A DNA stretch of 41,649 bases from Acidaminococcus hominis (GTDB lineage: Bacteria; Bacillota; Negativicutes; Acidaminococcales; Acidaminococcaceae): positions 519,223-560,871 of the forward strand of contig NZ_OLMM01000004.1 of the NCBI RefSeq assembly GCF_900291475.1, in the 5' to 3' direction. Position numbers and translations under genes: made by a program. Position 1 is the stretch's first letter; every line of letters starts with the position of its first letter. Shown here piece after piece: positions 1 to 7,717 of the stretch. The notes beneath the pieces are model-generated. The model searched no databases. It saw only the letters and a program-made list of their open reading frames with translations, and had not been told where the DNA came from.

Positions 1-1
1 C

Positions 2-91
2 ATGGAGTATTACAACAGTGGCCGTTTGCAGCGGAATTTGGGCCGTTTGACCCCTATGCAAAAACATAATAGCTACCAAATGGCGGCGTAG
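2..91 (+). CDS. IS3-family transposase, C-terminal fragment (cut by window edge)
   Basis: The reading frame open from the window edge ends at TAG (89-91). It encodes about 29 residues beginning MEYYNSGRLQRNLGRLTP. The YYN..R.Q..LG.LTP pattern is the usual C-terminus of the DDE integrase domain of IS3-family (IS150-like) transposases, just after the catalytic Glu. The rest of the gene lies upstream of the window, so I cannot tell whether the element is intact. The first ATG is internal to the full protein and not a real start. Confidence 0.75.
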   Translation: MEYYNSGRLQRNLGRLTPMQKHNSYQMAA

Positions 92-112
92 AGGTTTATA
101 TTATTAGGAACT

Positions 113-136
113 GTCTACTTGACGGGGAGCACACCA
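113..136 (+). mobile_element. Probable right terminal inverted repeat of the IS3-family element
   Basis: Twenty-two bases after the transposase stop comes a G-rich run ending in GGGGAGCACACCA. Its reverse complement begins TGGTGTGCTCC, the TG...CA terminus typical of IS3-family elements. The left end is outside the window, so the boundary at 136 is inferred from the TG/CA rule only. The target duplication cannot be checked. Confidence 0.5.
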
Positions 137-163
137 TAAATGTTGAAGGTAATAAGGAACGAA

Positions 164-195
164 CGACGATAGAAGTTTCATTATTTCACACCCTC
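164..195 (+). repeat. Dispersed repeat fragment, copy of 37849-37880
   Basis: This 32-bp stretch (starts CGACGATAGAAGTTT, ends near TTTCACACCCTC) matches the reverse complement of 37849-37880 with only a handful of mismatches. Its 3' half ATTATTTCACACCC recurs at about 38530-38543. It appears to be the end module of the mosaic repeats at 37.5-38.8 kb. The rest of 137-221 holds no gene that I can see. Confidence 0.55.
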
Positions 196-221
196 TTTTG
201 CTGTCTATAGAGTTTTAGGCC

Positions 222-1661
222 TCAGAAGGGTCCCAATTTTACGGCGGTGCAGTAGCTCATGACCCCAAAGGCCACAATCCACCACAGTCCCACCATGGGC
301 ACCGCAAACTTCCACCATTTCTTCAGGGGCACCCCAGCTATGGTCAGGATGGTCATAGTGGTCCCGCTGGCAGGGGTAATGCAGTTGGTAAACGCATCCC
401 CCATTTGGAAGGCCATAACCGCCGATTGCCGGGTCATGCCCACCAGATCCGCCAAAGGCGCCATAATGGGCATGGTGATGGCAGCCTGACCGGAACCGGA
501 AGGCACCACAATATTGAACAGGTCCTGGACGATGAACATGCCAAAGCCCATCAGGTAATGGGGCAGCAGGTTCAGGGCGCCAGCCAGATAGAAGATAATG
601 GTGTCCAAAATCTTGCTATCCGTCATGATAATGGTCACGCCCCGGCACATGCTGACCATCAGGCAGGGCAGGGCCATATTCTTGACCCCGGCTACAAAGG
701 CATCGGAGTAGCCCTTGGGGCTGAGTCCCCCTACCACGCCGGCGTACACCGACAGCATCAGGAACAGGGCAGCCAGTTCTTCAATGTAGAAGCCAAACTT
801 GATAACCCCTACCAGCACCGCACAGATGGTGGCCACAAAGCCCACCAATACCAAGGTATGCCGTTTGGTCAGGGCCACATGGGCATTTTCGTCTTCCTCG
901 ATATTAAGCTTTTCCTTGTAGATCTTGTCCAGTTCATACATGGGGCTGCTTTCCGGGTTTTTCTTGACCTTTCTGGCGTAATGCATCACGTAGGTAATAC
1001 TCACCAGAATCAGGATGACCAGCATCACCATACGCACCTGGATGGCAGAGAACATGGGCAGGCCGGCAATACTCTGGGCCACCCCTACGGTAAAGGCGTT
1101 GGTCACCCCAGCGCCGTAGCCGGTGCCTACAGAAGCCAGCACCAGGGCCACTGCCGTAATGGAGTCAAACCCCAGGGCATAGCTGACGGACAGAATCAGG
1201 GGCAGGAACGCAATGTATTCTTCGCTGCACCCGGCAAAGGAACTGAGCATACTGAACACGGTAATGATCACGGGTACCATCAGGATTTCCCGGCCCGCCA
1301 TTTTCCGCACCACATGGCCCATGGCCGCGTGAATGGTACCGGTAGCGGCCATTACGTTCAGGGCGCCGCCGATGATCATCAGGAAGCCCACAATTTCGCT
1401 GGCTCCCTTGATGCCCTTGGGAATGGACATAAAGGCTTCAAAGATGCCCACCGGATGCTGCTTAATAAAATGGAAGGTGTTGGGATCCACCACCATCCGG
1501 CCGCTGGCCGCATCTTTTACCCGGTCAAAAATCCCGGCAGGAATGATGTAGCTGGCCACCACACTTAAAAACAGGATAAAGGCAATAATCAGAATCGGAC
1601 TGGGTACCGATAAGGTTTTGTTGACGGGCTTTTCCGGCACCGTCTTCGTTTCTTCACTCAC
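222..1661 (-). CDS. YfcC/DcuC-family (ArgINT-type) membrane carrier
   Basis: Predicted integral membrane carrier of 479 residues, of the YfcC / C4-dicarboxylate anaerobic carrier-like family (Pfam DcuC/YfcC group). Long hydrophobic segments run through the protein (about residues 20-41, 88-108, 128-144, 150-200, 208-226, 267-315, 325-380 and 436-475), with a charged loop at 228-268. The family's paired re-entrant motifs are visible: VVPSGSGQ (385-392) and CITPASGTT (427-435). Translation starts at GTG 1661 with GAGGGGGAG six bases upstream. It lies 22 bp downstream of an M20 metallopeptidase in the same operon. YfcC carriers are often paired with such peptidases, which suggests uptake of the hydrolase's substrate or product (an N-acyl amino acid, dipeptide or amino acid). 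The actual substrate is unknown. Confidence 0.85.
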   Translation of the reverse strand: MSEETKTVPEKPVNKTLSVPSPILIIAFILFLSVVASYIIPAGIFDRVKDAASGRMVVDPNTFHFIKQHPVGIFEAFMSIPKGIKGASEIVGFLMIIGGALNVMAATGTIHAAMGHVVRKMAGREILMVPVIITVFSMLSSFAGCSEEYIAFLPLILSVSYALGFDSITAVALVLASVGTGYGAGVTNAFTVGVAQSIAGLPMFSAIQVRMVMLVILILVSITYVMHYARKVKKNPESSPMYELDKIYKEKLNIEEDENAHVALTKRHTLVLVGFVATICAVLVGVIKFGFYIEELAALFLMLSVYAGVVGGLSPKGYSDAFVAGVKNMALPCLMVSMCRGVTIIMTDSKILDTIIFYLAGALNLLPHYLMGFGMFIVQDLFNIVVPSGSGQAAITMPIMAPLADLVGMTRQSAVMAFQMGDAFTNCITPASGTTMTILTIAGVPLKKWWKFAVPMVGLWWIVAFGVMSYCTAVKLGPF

Positions 1662-1683
1662 AGTGGACTCCCCCTCAAAATGG

Positions 1684-2841
1684 TTATAACTTGCAAATGG
1701 CTGCTGCCAGCAGCTTGGTCCGGGTAAACATCGTTTCTACATTGGCAAATTCATGCTTGGTATGGGCTCCGTCCCCCTGCACCCCGCAGGAACACAGGAT
1801 GGGAATCCCTGCCTTGGCCATAAAGGACGCATCGGAGCAGCCGCCGGGGTGGGCCGGGCCAAAGGCTGGCTGGCCAAATTCCTGGGCAGCCTGGTTCACC
1901 AGGTCCAGGAGGTGCTCATTGCCCGCCGTCTTTTCAAACACCGGCATGCTGGACACAAACTGCACTTCCGTAGTCGTACCGGGCACATAGGTCCGGGCAC
2001 AGATTTCCTTGATTTTTTCTTCCAGCATGGGCTTATCCGCATTGAAGTCGTAGCGGCAGTCCACCTCAATCCGGCAGTGGTCCGCCACCGCATTGGACAC
2101 CGTACCGCCGGAAATAATATCCGTGCTGACAATCAGCCCTAAATCCAGGTTGGTCAGCTTCCGCAGCTCCACAATCTTGTAGGCCATTTCCTCAATGGCG
2201 TTGCTGGAAGACGCATAGGCGTTGCCCACATGGCCGGCCTTGCCGGTTACCGTAATCCACACGTCCATGCAGCCTTTCCGGCCCACGGTAAGCCCGTTGT
2301 CCATCCGGCCCGTTTCAAAATTAAACGCCGCCAGGCAGCCTTCCGCCTCCTGGGCCAGCAGCACATCGGCCTGGGAACCTATATGGGTGGTTTCCTCGTC
2401 CCCGACAAAAACCAGCTTGAAGGGATGCTTAGCATACCCCAGCTTGTCCAGCACCTTGGCCAGGTAAATGGCCATGACGATGCCGCCCTTCATATCATTG
2501 ACCCCGGGGCCATAGGCCTTTCCGTCCCGGATGGTAAAGGGATTTTCCGGATAGCTGCCGTTGGGAAATACTGTGTCCAAGTGGCCGCTAAGCAAAATAG
2601 GTTTGCCCGGCCGCTCCTTGCCCAGGTACGCCCGCAAAAGCGGAATGGGGCTGCCCGTGGGCAGCAGTTCACTGGCAAAGCCTTCCCGGTTTAATTTGGC
2701 ATTGACCTGGCTCAGCAGAGCAAACATGCGCTCTCCTTCTTTGCTGCCGGCCTGAAAATTCACCAGCTCTTTCCAGTAGTCCAGCATTTCCTGGCGGTAG
2801 GACTCCACCGCCTGTTCGATGGCTTCCCTTGTGATTTCCAT
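1684..2841 (-). CDS. M20-family metallopeptidase (glutamate carboxypeptidase-like)
   Basis: Cytosolic zinc amidohydrolase of the ArgE/DapE/ACY1/CPG2 superfamily, 385 residues. I chose ATG 2841 because an AAGGAGG lies just upstream; the frame stays open upstream but that part looks non-coding. Metal-site motifs are present: SGHLDT (His87, Asp89), GVNDMKGG (Asp116, bridging) and GDEE (catalytic and metal Glu149-150), plus a late His in HTKHEF. The dimerisation (lid) domain sits in the middle third. The sequence resembles carboxypeptidase G2-type members, which release C-terminal Glu from peptide or folyl conjugates, but the M20 family is functionally broad. It is co-transcribed with the YfcC carrier downstream. 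Confidence 0.87.
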   Translation of the reverse strand: MEITREAIEQAVESYRQEMLDYWKELVNFQAGSKEGERMFALLSQVNAKLNREGFASELLPTGSPIPLLRAYLGKERPGKPILLSGHLDTVFPNGSYPENPFTIRDGKAYGPGVNDMKGGIVMAIYLAKVLDKLGYAKHPFKLVFVGDEETTHIGSQADVLLAQEAEGCLAAFNFETGRMDNGLTVGRKGCMDVWITVTGKAGHVGNAYASSSNAIEEMAYKIVELRKLTNLDLGLIVSTDIISGGTVSNAVADHCRIEVDCRYDFNADKPMLEEKIKEICARTYVPGTTTEVQFVSSMPVFEKTAGNEHLLDLVNQAAQEFGQPAFGPAHPGGCSDASFMAKAGIPILCSCGVQGDGAHTKHEFANVETMFTRTKLLAAAICKL

Positions 2842-2890
2842 AGGTACGCCTCCTTGTAATGGATAATGATAATTATAATGAGTATTTTTT

Positions 2891-2919
2891 ATTCTATACT
2901 GTATCCCTGGAAATAGCAA
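2891..2919 (-). promoter_or_regulatory. Promoter for the M20 peptidase / YfcC operon
   Basis: Reading the minus strand, TTGCTA (2914-2919) and TAGAAT (2891-2896) are separated by 17 bp, about 50 bp upstream of the peptidase start. It lies just after the lrgAB terminator hairpin, as expected for an independent unit. Assigned by pattern only. Confidence 0.6.
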
Positions 2920-2938
2920 CAAAATTGGATAAATATGC

Positions 2939-2986
2939 AAAAAAGATAATTTCATTACAATTTCTTGTAACAAAATTATCTTTTTT
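2939..2986 (-). terminator. Terminator of lrgA-lrgB, near-symmetrical AT-rich hairpin
   Basis: A long inverted repeat: outer arms AAAAAAGATAATTT and its complement, a 2+2 internal loop, then an inner TTACAA/TTGTAA stem with a 4-base loop. The minus-strand copy ends in T6 shortly after the lrgB stop. The symmetry means it could also work in the other direction, but no plus-strand gene precedes it. Confidence 0.7.
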
Positions 2987-3007
2987 ATCCTACGCTTATT
3001 GCTGGCT

Positions 3008-3691
3008 TCAGCCAAAAAACAGCATCAGCCCCGTGGTCAAAATGCCGCAGACACACAGGGAAATAGAACTCATGGCCCCCTGGACCTTGCCGATTTCCAG
3101 GGCCTTGCTGGTGCCGATGGCATGGCTGCAGGCCCCGATGGCCACCCCTTCCGCTACCGGATGGGTTATGCGGAACAGCTTGGCCAGCCAGGGAACGATC
3201 ACCGCCCCTTCAATGCCGGTAAACACCACCGCTGCCGCGGTGATTCCCGGAATGCCCCCGCCGCTTTCCGATATGCCCAGGGCAATGGCCGTGGTCACGC
3301 TTTTGGGCAGCATGGAAATGGAAAACACCTGGTTGGTGCCAAAAAGCCGGCACAGCAGGATGGCCGCGCCAATGCTGACCAGGCAGCCCACCGTGCAGCC
3401 AATCACCACCGAAAGAAAATTCTTATGGAGAATTTCCCGCTGCTGGTAGATATTGAGCGCCAGCACCGCCGTGGCAGGTCCCAGCATCAGGGACACCAGG
3501 GAGCCCCCTACATTGTATTGTTTAAAGGAGATACCAAAAACCGTAAGCACCACCACAATCAGCACCGCTGCCACCAGTACCGGGTTCAGCAGCAAAAGGC
3601 CGGTCTTTTTCTGGATTTTCAGCCCCAGGGCCCAGCAGGCAAAGGTCAGTGCCAGGCCAAAGAACGGATTGCTGGCAAAGGAACTAAGCAT
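3008..3691 (-). CDS. lrgB: LrgB/CidB-family membrane protein
   Basis: 227-residue polytopic inner-membrane protein of the LrgB (YohK/CidB) family. Diagnostic family stretches are visible, such as LPKSVTTAIALGISE near residue 130 and GACSHAIGTSKA near 185. In other bacteria LrgAB/CidAB modulate murein hydrolase activity and cell lysis, and more recent work links them to export or import of pyruvate and other small acids. The start overlaps the 3' end of lrgA by 8 bp, implying translational coupling. Length is normal for the family. Confidence 0.9.
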   Translation of the reverse strand: MLSSFASNPFFGLALTFACWALGLKIQKKTGLLLLNPVLVAAVLIVVVLTVFGISFKQYNVGGSLVSLMLGPATAVLALNIYQQREILHKNFLSVVIGCTVGCLVSIGAAILLCRLFGTNQVFSISMLPKSVTTAIALGISESGGGIPGITAAAVVFTGIEGAVIVPWLAKLFRITHPVAEGVAIGACSHAIGTSKALEIGKVQGAMSSISLCVCGILTTGLMLFFG

Positions 3692-4052
3692 GGGGCACCT
3701 CCTGTCTGTCCCGGAACTTCAGCACCAGCTGGATGGTCCAGGCCGTAACAAAATACACCAGGGGCGTGGTCACCAGGGTTACCACCGCAAAGGGCAGCAA
3801 ATAGGCCTTCAGGGTTTCCAGATACTCCACGGTTCCCACCAGGGCAGGCACAAAAAAGATGCCCATGCTGCCCATCAGAAAGGTGGCAACGCCCCGGATC
3901 TGTTCCGGTTTGATGACCTTCCGGTACAGCAGCAGGGTCAGCAGCAGAAGGCTTACCACGCTGGCCGGCATGGCCACCGGCAGCAGGTGGGTAATGCCTG
4001 CGCTGATAAGACACAGGCTGAACAACAGGGCCAGTTCAGTTACGATTTTCAT
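3684..4052 (-). CDS. lrgA: LrgA/CidA-family holin-like protein
   Basis: 122-residue membrane protein with four hydrophobic segments, matching the CidA/LrgA (YohJ) family: N-terminal segment around residues 6-22, LPVAMPASVVSLLLL around 25-40, then a cytoplasmic basic patch and two more segments. An AAGGAG site precedes ATG 4052. It is first in a two-gene operon with lrgB, the standard family arrangement. Whether the pair acts as holin/antiholin or as a metabolite transporter cannot be told from sequence. Confidence 0.9.
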   Translation of the reverse strand: MKIVTELALLFSLCLISAGITHLLPVAMPASVVSLLLLTLLLYRKVIKPEQIRGVATFLMGSMGIFFVPALVGTVEYLETLKAYLLPFAVVTLVTTPLVYFVTAWTIQLVLKFRDRQEVPHA

Positions 4053-4099
4053 GAGTTCTCCTTTTTCTGATTTGTGTATTTTTTTGCATGATTGTTTTT

Positions 4100-4128
4100 A
4101 GTATACTTGATTCCTGTGCAGTTGAAAA
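4100..4128 (-). promoter_or_regulatory. Promoter for lrgA-lrgB
   Basis: On the minus strand TTTTCA (4123-4128) lies 17 bp from TATACT (4100-4105), about 48 bp upstream of the lrgA start. The -10 is good and the -35 is weak. No clear activator site was seen. Confidence 0.5.
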
Positions 4129-4169
4129 GGCATTGGCCTAAAAAAGTAGAACTTTTTTCTCAGAATTGG

Positions 4170-4175
4170 TATAAT
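4170..4175 (+). promoter_or_regulatory. -10 box of the tRNA-Arg promoter
   Basis: A perfect TATAAT ends 11 bp before the mature tRNA 5' end. The -35 position (about 4147-4152, TAGAAC) is a poor match. Confidence 0.55.
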
Positions 4176-4186
4176 AGATGCGTTAT

Positions 4187-4263
4187 GCGGTTGTAGCTCA
4201 GATGGATAGAGCATCTGCCTCCTAAGCAGAGGGTCGCGCGTTCGACTCGCGCCAATCGCACCA
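4187..4263 (+). tRNA. tRNA-Arg (anticodon CCU)
   Basis: A 77-nt cloverleaf. Acceptor stem GCGGTTG pairs with CAATCGC (one G-T wobble), with discriminator A and an encoded CCA (4261-4263). The D-arm begins AGCTCAGATGG. The anticodon stem TCTGC/GCAGA encloses loop CTCCTAA, giving anticodon CCU, which reads AGG (Arg). The T-arm contains GTTCGACTC. It is a single tRNA gene with its own promoter and terminator. Confidence 0.95.
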
Positions 4264-4275
4264 AAGCTGTTTCTG

Positions 4276-4307
4276 GGTCCTGCCTGCGGGCGGGGCCTTT
4301 TTCTTTT
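4276..4307 (+). terminator. Rho-independent terminator of tRNA-Arg
   Basis: The 9-bp stem GGTCCTGCC/GGCGGGGCC (one wobble), with a 4-nt loop, is followed by TTTTTCTTTT. It starts 12 bp after the CCA end. Confidence 0.88.
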
Positions 4308-4313
4308 GGACGC

Positions 4314-4361
4314 AAAAAAGCGCCCTTTCCTGCCCCTTTGCAGGAGCCGGAAAAGACGCTT
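4314..4361 (-). terminator. Terminator of the beta-barrel protein gene
   Basis: On the minus strand AAGCGTCTTTTCC pairs with GGAAAGGGCGCTT around an inner CCTGC/GCAGG hairpin, followed by T6 (4314-4319 read in reverse). It lies 12 bp beyond the stop codon. Confidence 0.75.
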
Positions 4362-4373
4362 GCGCCGCAGCTT

Positions 4374-4982
4374 TTAGAATTTGTAGGATACGCCTACGTT
4401 GACACCGTGGGTCTTGGCATCAATATCGCCGGAGAAATCCTTGTACTTGCTGTCGTTGTAGGAAATATTGCCTTCCCAGTTATCGGTAAAGGCATAGCCC
4501 ACGCCCACTTCGTATTGGGTGATGGTGTTGCCGATGCCAAACTTGGCCCAGCCCGTGGTCTTGTCCGTAATGGGCAGCCGGCCAATGGCGCCTACCTGAT
4601 AACCGCTGGTGTTGTCATGGTAGCCATGGAGTTTGGCCCGGTTCCGTACATAGCCGCCGAAGCCGTACAGATAGGGGTTAAATTGATAAACCAGGTTTAC
4701 CTGGTGGGATTGCACCGATGCATTTTCGTTGCCTTCGTGCGCTGCATACGTGTAGTCCAGACCCAAATTGTCCGCAATGCCTACCGTAGCACCTGCCCGG
4801 TACCGGGTATCACCGTCGAAGTCCACGGAATGGCCGTCTTTCTGGCCTTCCAAATGGGTGCCCACCGTAACATTGGCATCGATCTGGGCTGCTCCCGGGG
4901 CGATTTTGGCAAGCGGAGATGCGCTGGCCAGGGTCAGGGGCAGCAGGCTCATTACTGCAGCCGCAATGATAATTTTTTGCAT
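4374..4982 (-). CDS. Small outer-membrane beta-barrel protein
   Basis: 202 residues with a classic signal peptide: MQK, hydrophobic core to about residue 18, and a cleavage site after ASA at 19-21. The mature part is built of alternating polar/hydrophobic strands rich in Tyr, Gly and Asn, and ends in YKF, the terminal aromatic that the BAM machinery recognises. This resembles OmpW/OmpA-like eight-stranded porin-like proteins, but I cannot name a family with confidence. Its presence argues for a diderm cell. GAGGAGGG lies upstream of ATG 4982. A hairpin (ATCATCC/GGATGAT, 5007-5022) sits in the leader, and the gene has its own promoter and terminator, so it is probably monocistronic. Confidence 0.75.
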   Translation of the reverse strand: MQKIIIAAAVMSLLPLTLASASPLAKIAPGAAQIDANVTVGTHLEGQKDGHSVDFDGDTRYRAGATVGIADNLGLDYTYAAHEGNENASVQSHQVNLVYQFNPYLYGFGGYVRNRAKLHGYHDNTSGYQVGAIGRLPITDKTTGWAKFGIGNTITQYEVGVGYAFTDNWEGNISYNDSKYKDFSGDIDAKTHGVNVGVSYKF

Positions 4983-5038
4983 GGGAAATCCCTCCTCGTA
5001 TGAAATATCATCCCTGGATGATTGTTATTTACCTTACT

Positions 5039-5067
5039 ATTATACACTTTTCCCCAAAAGAACGCAA
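5039..5067 (-). promoter_or_regulatory. Promoter of the beta-barrel gene
   Basis: Minus strand: TTGCGT (5062-5067), 17-bp spacer, TATAAT (5039-5044). The -35 lies just past the brnQ stop codon (5070-5072). The leader is about 50 nt. Confidence 0.7.
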
Positions 5068-5069
5068 AA

Positions 5070-6416
5070 TCACGCCCGGTCGCCCACCAGCTTCACGCTG
5101 ATAATGGCCAGCAGCAGGGCCACAAAGGTGGGCACTACCCAGCCCATACCCAGGCTAAACAGGGGCAGAATCTTGTAATAGCCGAGAATCTGCAGCACCA
5201 GGGGAGAATTGGCCAGGCCCTGGGGCAGTGCGCTCAGGGCGTCCCCAAAGGCAGCGATTCCGGCCAGCACCATGGGCCAGCGGTACAGCCGCTTGCTTTG
5301 GCCAAACAAAGCCCGGGCAAAAGAAGACAGAATCAGGGTAATGGCCAGGGGATACAGGAACATCAAAATAGGAATGGCCAGCACAATAATCTGGGTCAGC
5401 CCCACATTGCCTACCAGGAAGGCAATCACGGCAAAAGCCACGCACCAGCCCTTATAGCCCAGGCTCATGGGGAAGAATTCCGCAAAGGTATCGGAGCAGG
5501 CGGAAATCAGGCCGATGGCCGTCTTCAGGCAGGCCAGGGTCACGATGACAGCCTGGAGCAGGCCGCCCAAGGGGCCAAAGTAGTACTGGGCAATCTGGGC
5601 CAGGGCAATGCCCCCGTTGGCAGAAAGGGCCAGCTTGCCCATGCTGGAAGTACCCAGCCAGGTAATCATGGTGTAGATCAGGCTCATGAGGATTACTACA
5701 ATCACGCCCACCTTGATAATGTCCCGGGAAACCGTTTTCCGGTCCGTGACCCCCAGGTTATGCATGGTATCCACCACGATAACGGAAAAGGCCAACATGG
5801 CCAGAACGTCCATGGTGTTGTACCCTTCCTTAAAACCGGTCAGGAAGGCATGGCCGCTGTAATCCCCCTGGGGTGCAATCATGGCCACGGACCCCATGGG
5901 GTGCAGCAGGGCGGCCAACACCAAAAGGCACAGGAAGGTCAAAAAGGCCGGGTTCAGCCATTTGCCGATGTACACAATCAGCTTGGAAGGCTTCAGGGCA
6001 AAGGCCAGGGCCACCGCCATAAACACAAAGGTAAATACGGCCAGGGCCACTGTGGGATTGGTACTCCCCAAAAAGGGCACCACCCCAATCTGGAAGGATA
6101 CGGTGGCTGTACGGGGCAGGGCAAAAGCCGGCCCGATGGTCAAATACAGCAAAATGGTAAAAATCCGGGCGAAGATGGGATGCACATTGCCCGCCAGTTC
6201 TTCCACCCCGGAACTTCCGGTAAGCCCAATGGCCAAAAGGGCAAAGAAGGGCATAAATACCCCGGTAAAAATGAAGCCCCAGTTGGCGGACCAGAAATTG
6301 GATCCCGCCAGCTGCCCCATATGCACCGGGAAAATCAGATTGCCGGCCCCAAACAGCATGCCAAACAGCATGGAACCGATAAACAACGCATTGGCTCTCG
6401 TTAATTTTTTCTCCAT
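5070..6416 (-). CDS. brnQ: Branched-chain amino acid:cation symporter BrnQ
   Basis: 448-residue inner-membrane carrier of the LIVCS (BrnQ/BraB) family. The N-terminus carries the family pattern GNLIFPVHMGQLAG (about residues 26-39), and twelve hydrophobic segments follow. The family imports Leu, Ile and Val with Na+ or H+. A sodium-coupled mode would suit the sodium-type ATPase in this window, but that is inference. AGGAGG precedes ATG 6416. The gene starts 10 bp after the stop of an SDR oxidoreductase, so the two are co-transcribed. No terminator is evident before the next promoter. Confidence 0.93.
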   Translation of the reverse strand: MEKKLTRANALFIGSMLFGMLFGAGNLIFPVHMGQLAGSNFWSANWGFIFTGVFMPFFALLAIGLTGSSGVEELAGNVHPIFARIFTILLYLTIGPAFALPRTATVSFQIGVVPFLGSTNPTVALAVFTFVFMAVALAFALKPSKLIVYIGKWLNPAFLTFLCLLVLAALLHPMGSVAMIAPQGDYSGHAFLTGFKEGYNTMDVLAMLAFSVIVVDTMHNLGVTDRKTVSRDIIKVGVIVVILMSLIYTMITWLGTSSMGKLALSANGGIALAQIAQYYFGPLGGLLQAVIVTLACLKTAIGLISACSDTFAEFFPMSLGYKGWCVAFAVIAFLVGNVGLTQIIVLAIPILMFLYPLAITLILSSFARALFGQSKRLYRWPMVLAGIAAFGDALSALPQGLANSPLVLQILGYYKILPLFSLGMGWVVPTFVALLLAIISVKLVGDRA

Positions 6417-6426
6417 GTGGCGCCTC

Positions 6427-7173
6427 CTATTTTGCCGTCAGTCCGCCGTCCACGCTGACTACAGCGCCGGTCATAAAGCTGTTCATAGGCGACAGGATGG
6501 CACAGATCATATGGGCCACTTCTTCCGGCTGGCCAATCCGTTCCATAGGATAGATGGAAGCCATGGCACTCATGGTGTAGCCGCCTTCTTCCATTTGCTT
6601 GCGCACCAGGGGCGTTTCCACATCCCCGGGGCACAGGCAGTTCACCCGCACCCAAGGCGCCAAATCCAGGGCCAGGGACTTGGTAAAGGCCACCACAGCC
6701 CCTTTGGAGGCTGCGTAGACGCTGCACCCATAGTTGCCCTCCAAAGCCGCGTCAGAGGCAATATTCAGCACCGAGGGGCCCTCCTCCTGCATAAGCGGCA
6801 GCAGGGCCTTGGTCAGGAACACCGTTCCTTTCACATTCAGGTTCATTACCTGGTCATAATCTTCTTCCGTCAGCCGGTCCAGCATCCGTTCCTGGTACAT
6901 CCCGGCACAGTTCACCAGAAAATCCAGTTTCTGGTCTTCCAGGGCTGCCGCCACACTTTGGCAGCCGGCCACTGTGCTGAGATCTGCCTGGACAAACCGG
7001 GCCCTGCCGGCGCCGCTTAGGCTTTCCACCGCCTGGGCACCCTTTTGGGCATCCCGGCCAATGAGAATCACTTCCGCACCATCCTTCACCAACAGCTGGG
7101 CTGCCGCCAGGCCGATACCCGAGGTACCGCCGCTGATGACGCCCCGCTTTCCTTCCATTCCGTACGCAGCCAT
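6427..7173 (-). CDS. Short-chain dehydrogenase/reductase (classical SDR)
   Basis: 248-residue NAD(P)-dependent oxidoreductase. Motifs in order: cofactor site GGTSGIG (15-21), NCAG (88-91, variant of NNAG), catalytic Asn113, Ser140 and YAASK (Tyr153, Lys157). I chose ATG 7173, preceded by AAAGGGG, over the longer open frame upstream, which has no SDR character. Substrate unknown; classical SDRs of this size act on sugars, polyols, 3-oxoacyl groups or hydroxy acids. It lies immediately upstream of brnQ in one operon, which may hint at branched-chain 2-keto or 2-hydroxy acid metabolism, but this is weak. Confidence 0.87.
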   Translation of the reverse strand: MAAYGMEGKRGVISGGTSGIGLAAAQLLVKDGAEVILIGRDAQKGAQAVESLSGAGRARFVQADLSTVAGCQSVAAALEDQKLDFLVNCAGMYQERMLDRLTEEDYDQVMNLNVKGTVFLTKALLPLMQEEGPSVLNIASDAALEGNYGCSVYAASKGAVVAFTKSLALDLAPWVRVNCLCPGDVETPLVRKQMEEGGYTMSAMASIYPMERIGQPEEVAHMICAILSPMNSFMTGAVVSVDGGLTAK

Positions 7174-7296
7174 TGTCCAATTCCCCTTTCTGTGTGCGCA
7201 GGTCTGCTGCCCTTCCAGGCAGTTTCCCCGGCGCTGTTTCTGATTGTTATAGAATGACAGTATGCGCCGCCCAGGGCTCACCCACCCCAGACATAG

Positions 7297-7329
7297 AAAA
7301 AAAGGAGTATCGCATTTCTGCGACACCCC
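7297..7329 (-). terminator. Terminator of the cold-shock gene
   Basis: Minus strand: an 11-bp stem (7304-7314 with 7319-7329, two wobbles) with a GAAA loop, followed by seven T. It is 38 bp past the csp stop. Confidence 0.85.
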
Positions 7330-7367
7330 TTTCATTGCTTGGTTGTTTATTCTTCAGATGCTATATC

Positions 7368-7565
7368 TTACAGCTTAACAACGTTCGCAGCTTGTTCACC
7401 GCGGTTGCCTTCGACTACATCGAATTCAACAGCTTGGCCTTCTTCCAAGGTTTTGAAACCGTCGCCTTGGATTGCGGAGAAATGTACGAATACGTCGCCG
7501 CCATCTTCGCGTTCAATGAAACCATAACCCTTTTCAGCATTAAACCATTTTACTTTGCCAGTCAT
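7368..7565 (-). CDS. csp: Cold-shock domain protein (CspA family)
   Basis: 65-residue single cold-shock domain, an OB-fold nucleic-acid chaperone that melts RNA secondary structure. RNP1 is KGYGFI (12-17) and RNP2 is VFVHF (25-29), both intact; the start [13 protein letters not shown] is canonical. AGGAGG precedes ATG 7565. The inferred leader is about 88 nt, long enough for the structured, temperature-sensing 5' UTR typical of cspA genes. Monocistronic, with its own promoter and terminator. Confidence 0.97.
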   Translation of the reverse strand: MTGKVKWFNAEKGYGFIEREDGGDVFVHFSAIQGDGFKTLEEGQAVEFDVVEGNRGEQAANVVKL

Positions 7566-7660
7566 ATTACTTGGCCTCCTAAAAAATATTGCGAAAAACG
7601 ATCCACCTATCTGTGATACTTTGCGTTCAACATTCAGTAAGTCCGCTTTCTCTGAGAATC

Positions 7661-7689
7661 ATTCTAGCATAACAGGACTGCTTTTACAA
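7661..7689 (-). promoter_or_regulatory. Promoter of the cold-shock gene
   Basis: Minus strand: TTGTAA (7684-7689), 17-bp spacer, TAGAAT (7661-7666), with a TGC extension just upstream of the -10 (extended -10). Confidence 0.75.
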
Positions 7690-7717
7690 GCAAAAGTACA
7701 AGAAAAAGAGGCTGTAT

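Noticed and set aside
4187-4263. tRNA-Arg as an insertion site for a genomic island
   Set aside because: No integrase and no second copy of the tRNA 3' end in the window; flanking genes look like ordinary chromosome.
5022-6404. 460-codon open frame antisense to brnQ
   Set aside because: His/Gln/Gly-rich low-complexity antisense translation; brnQ has clear membrane-carrier motifs.
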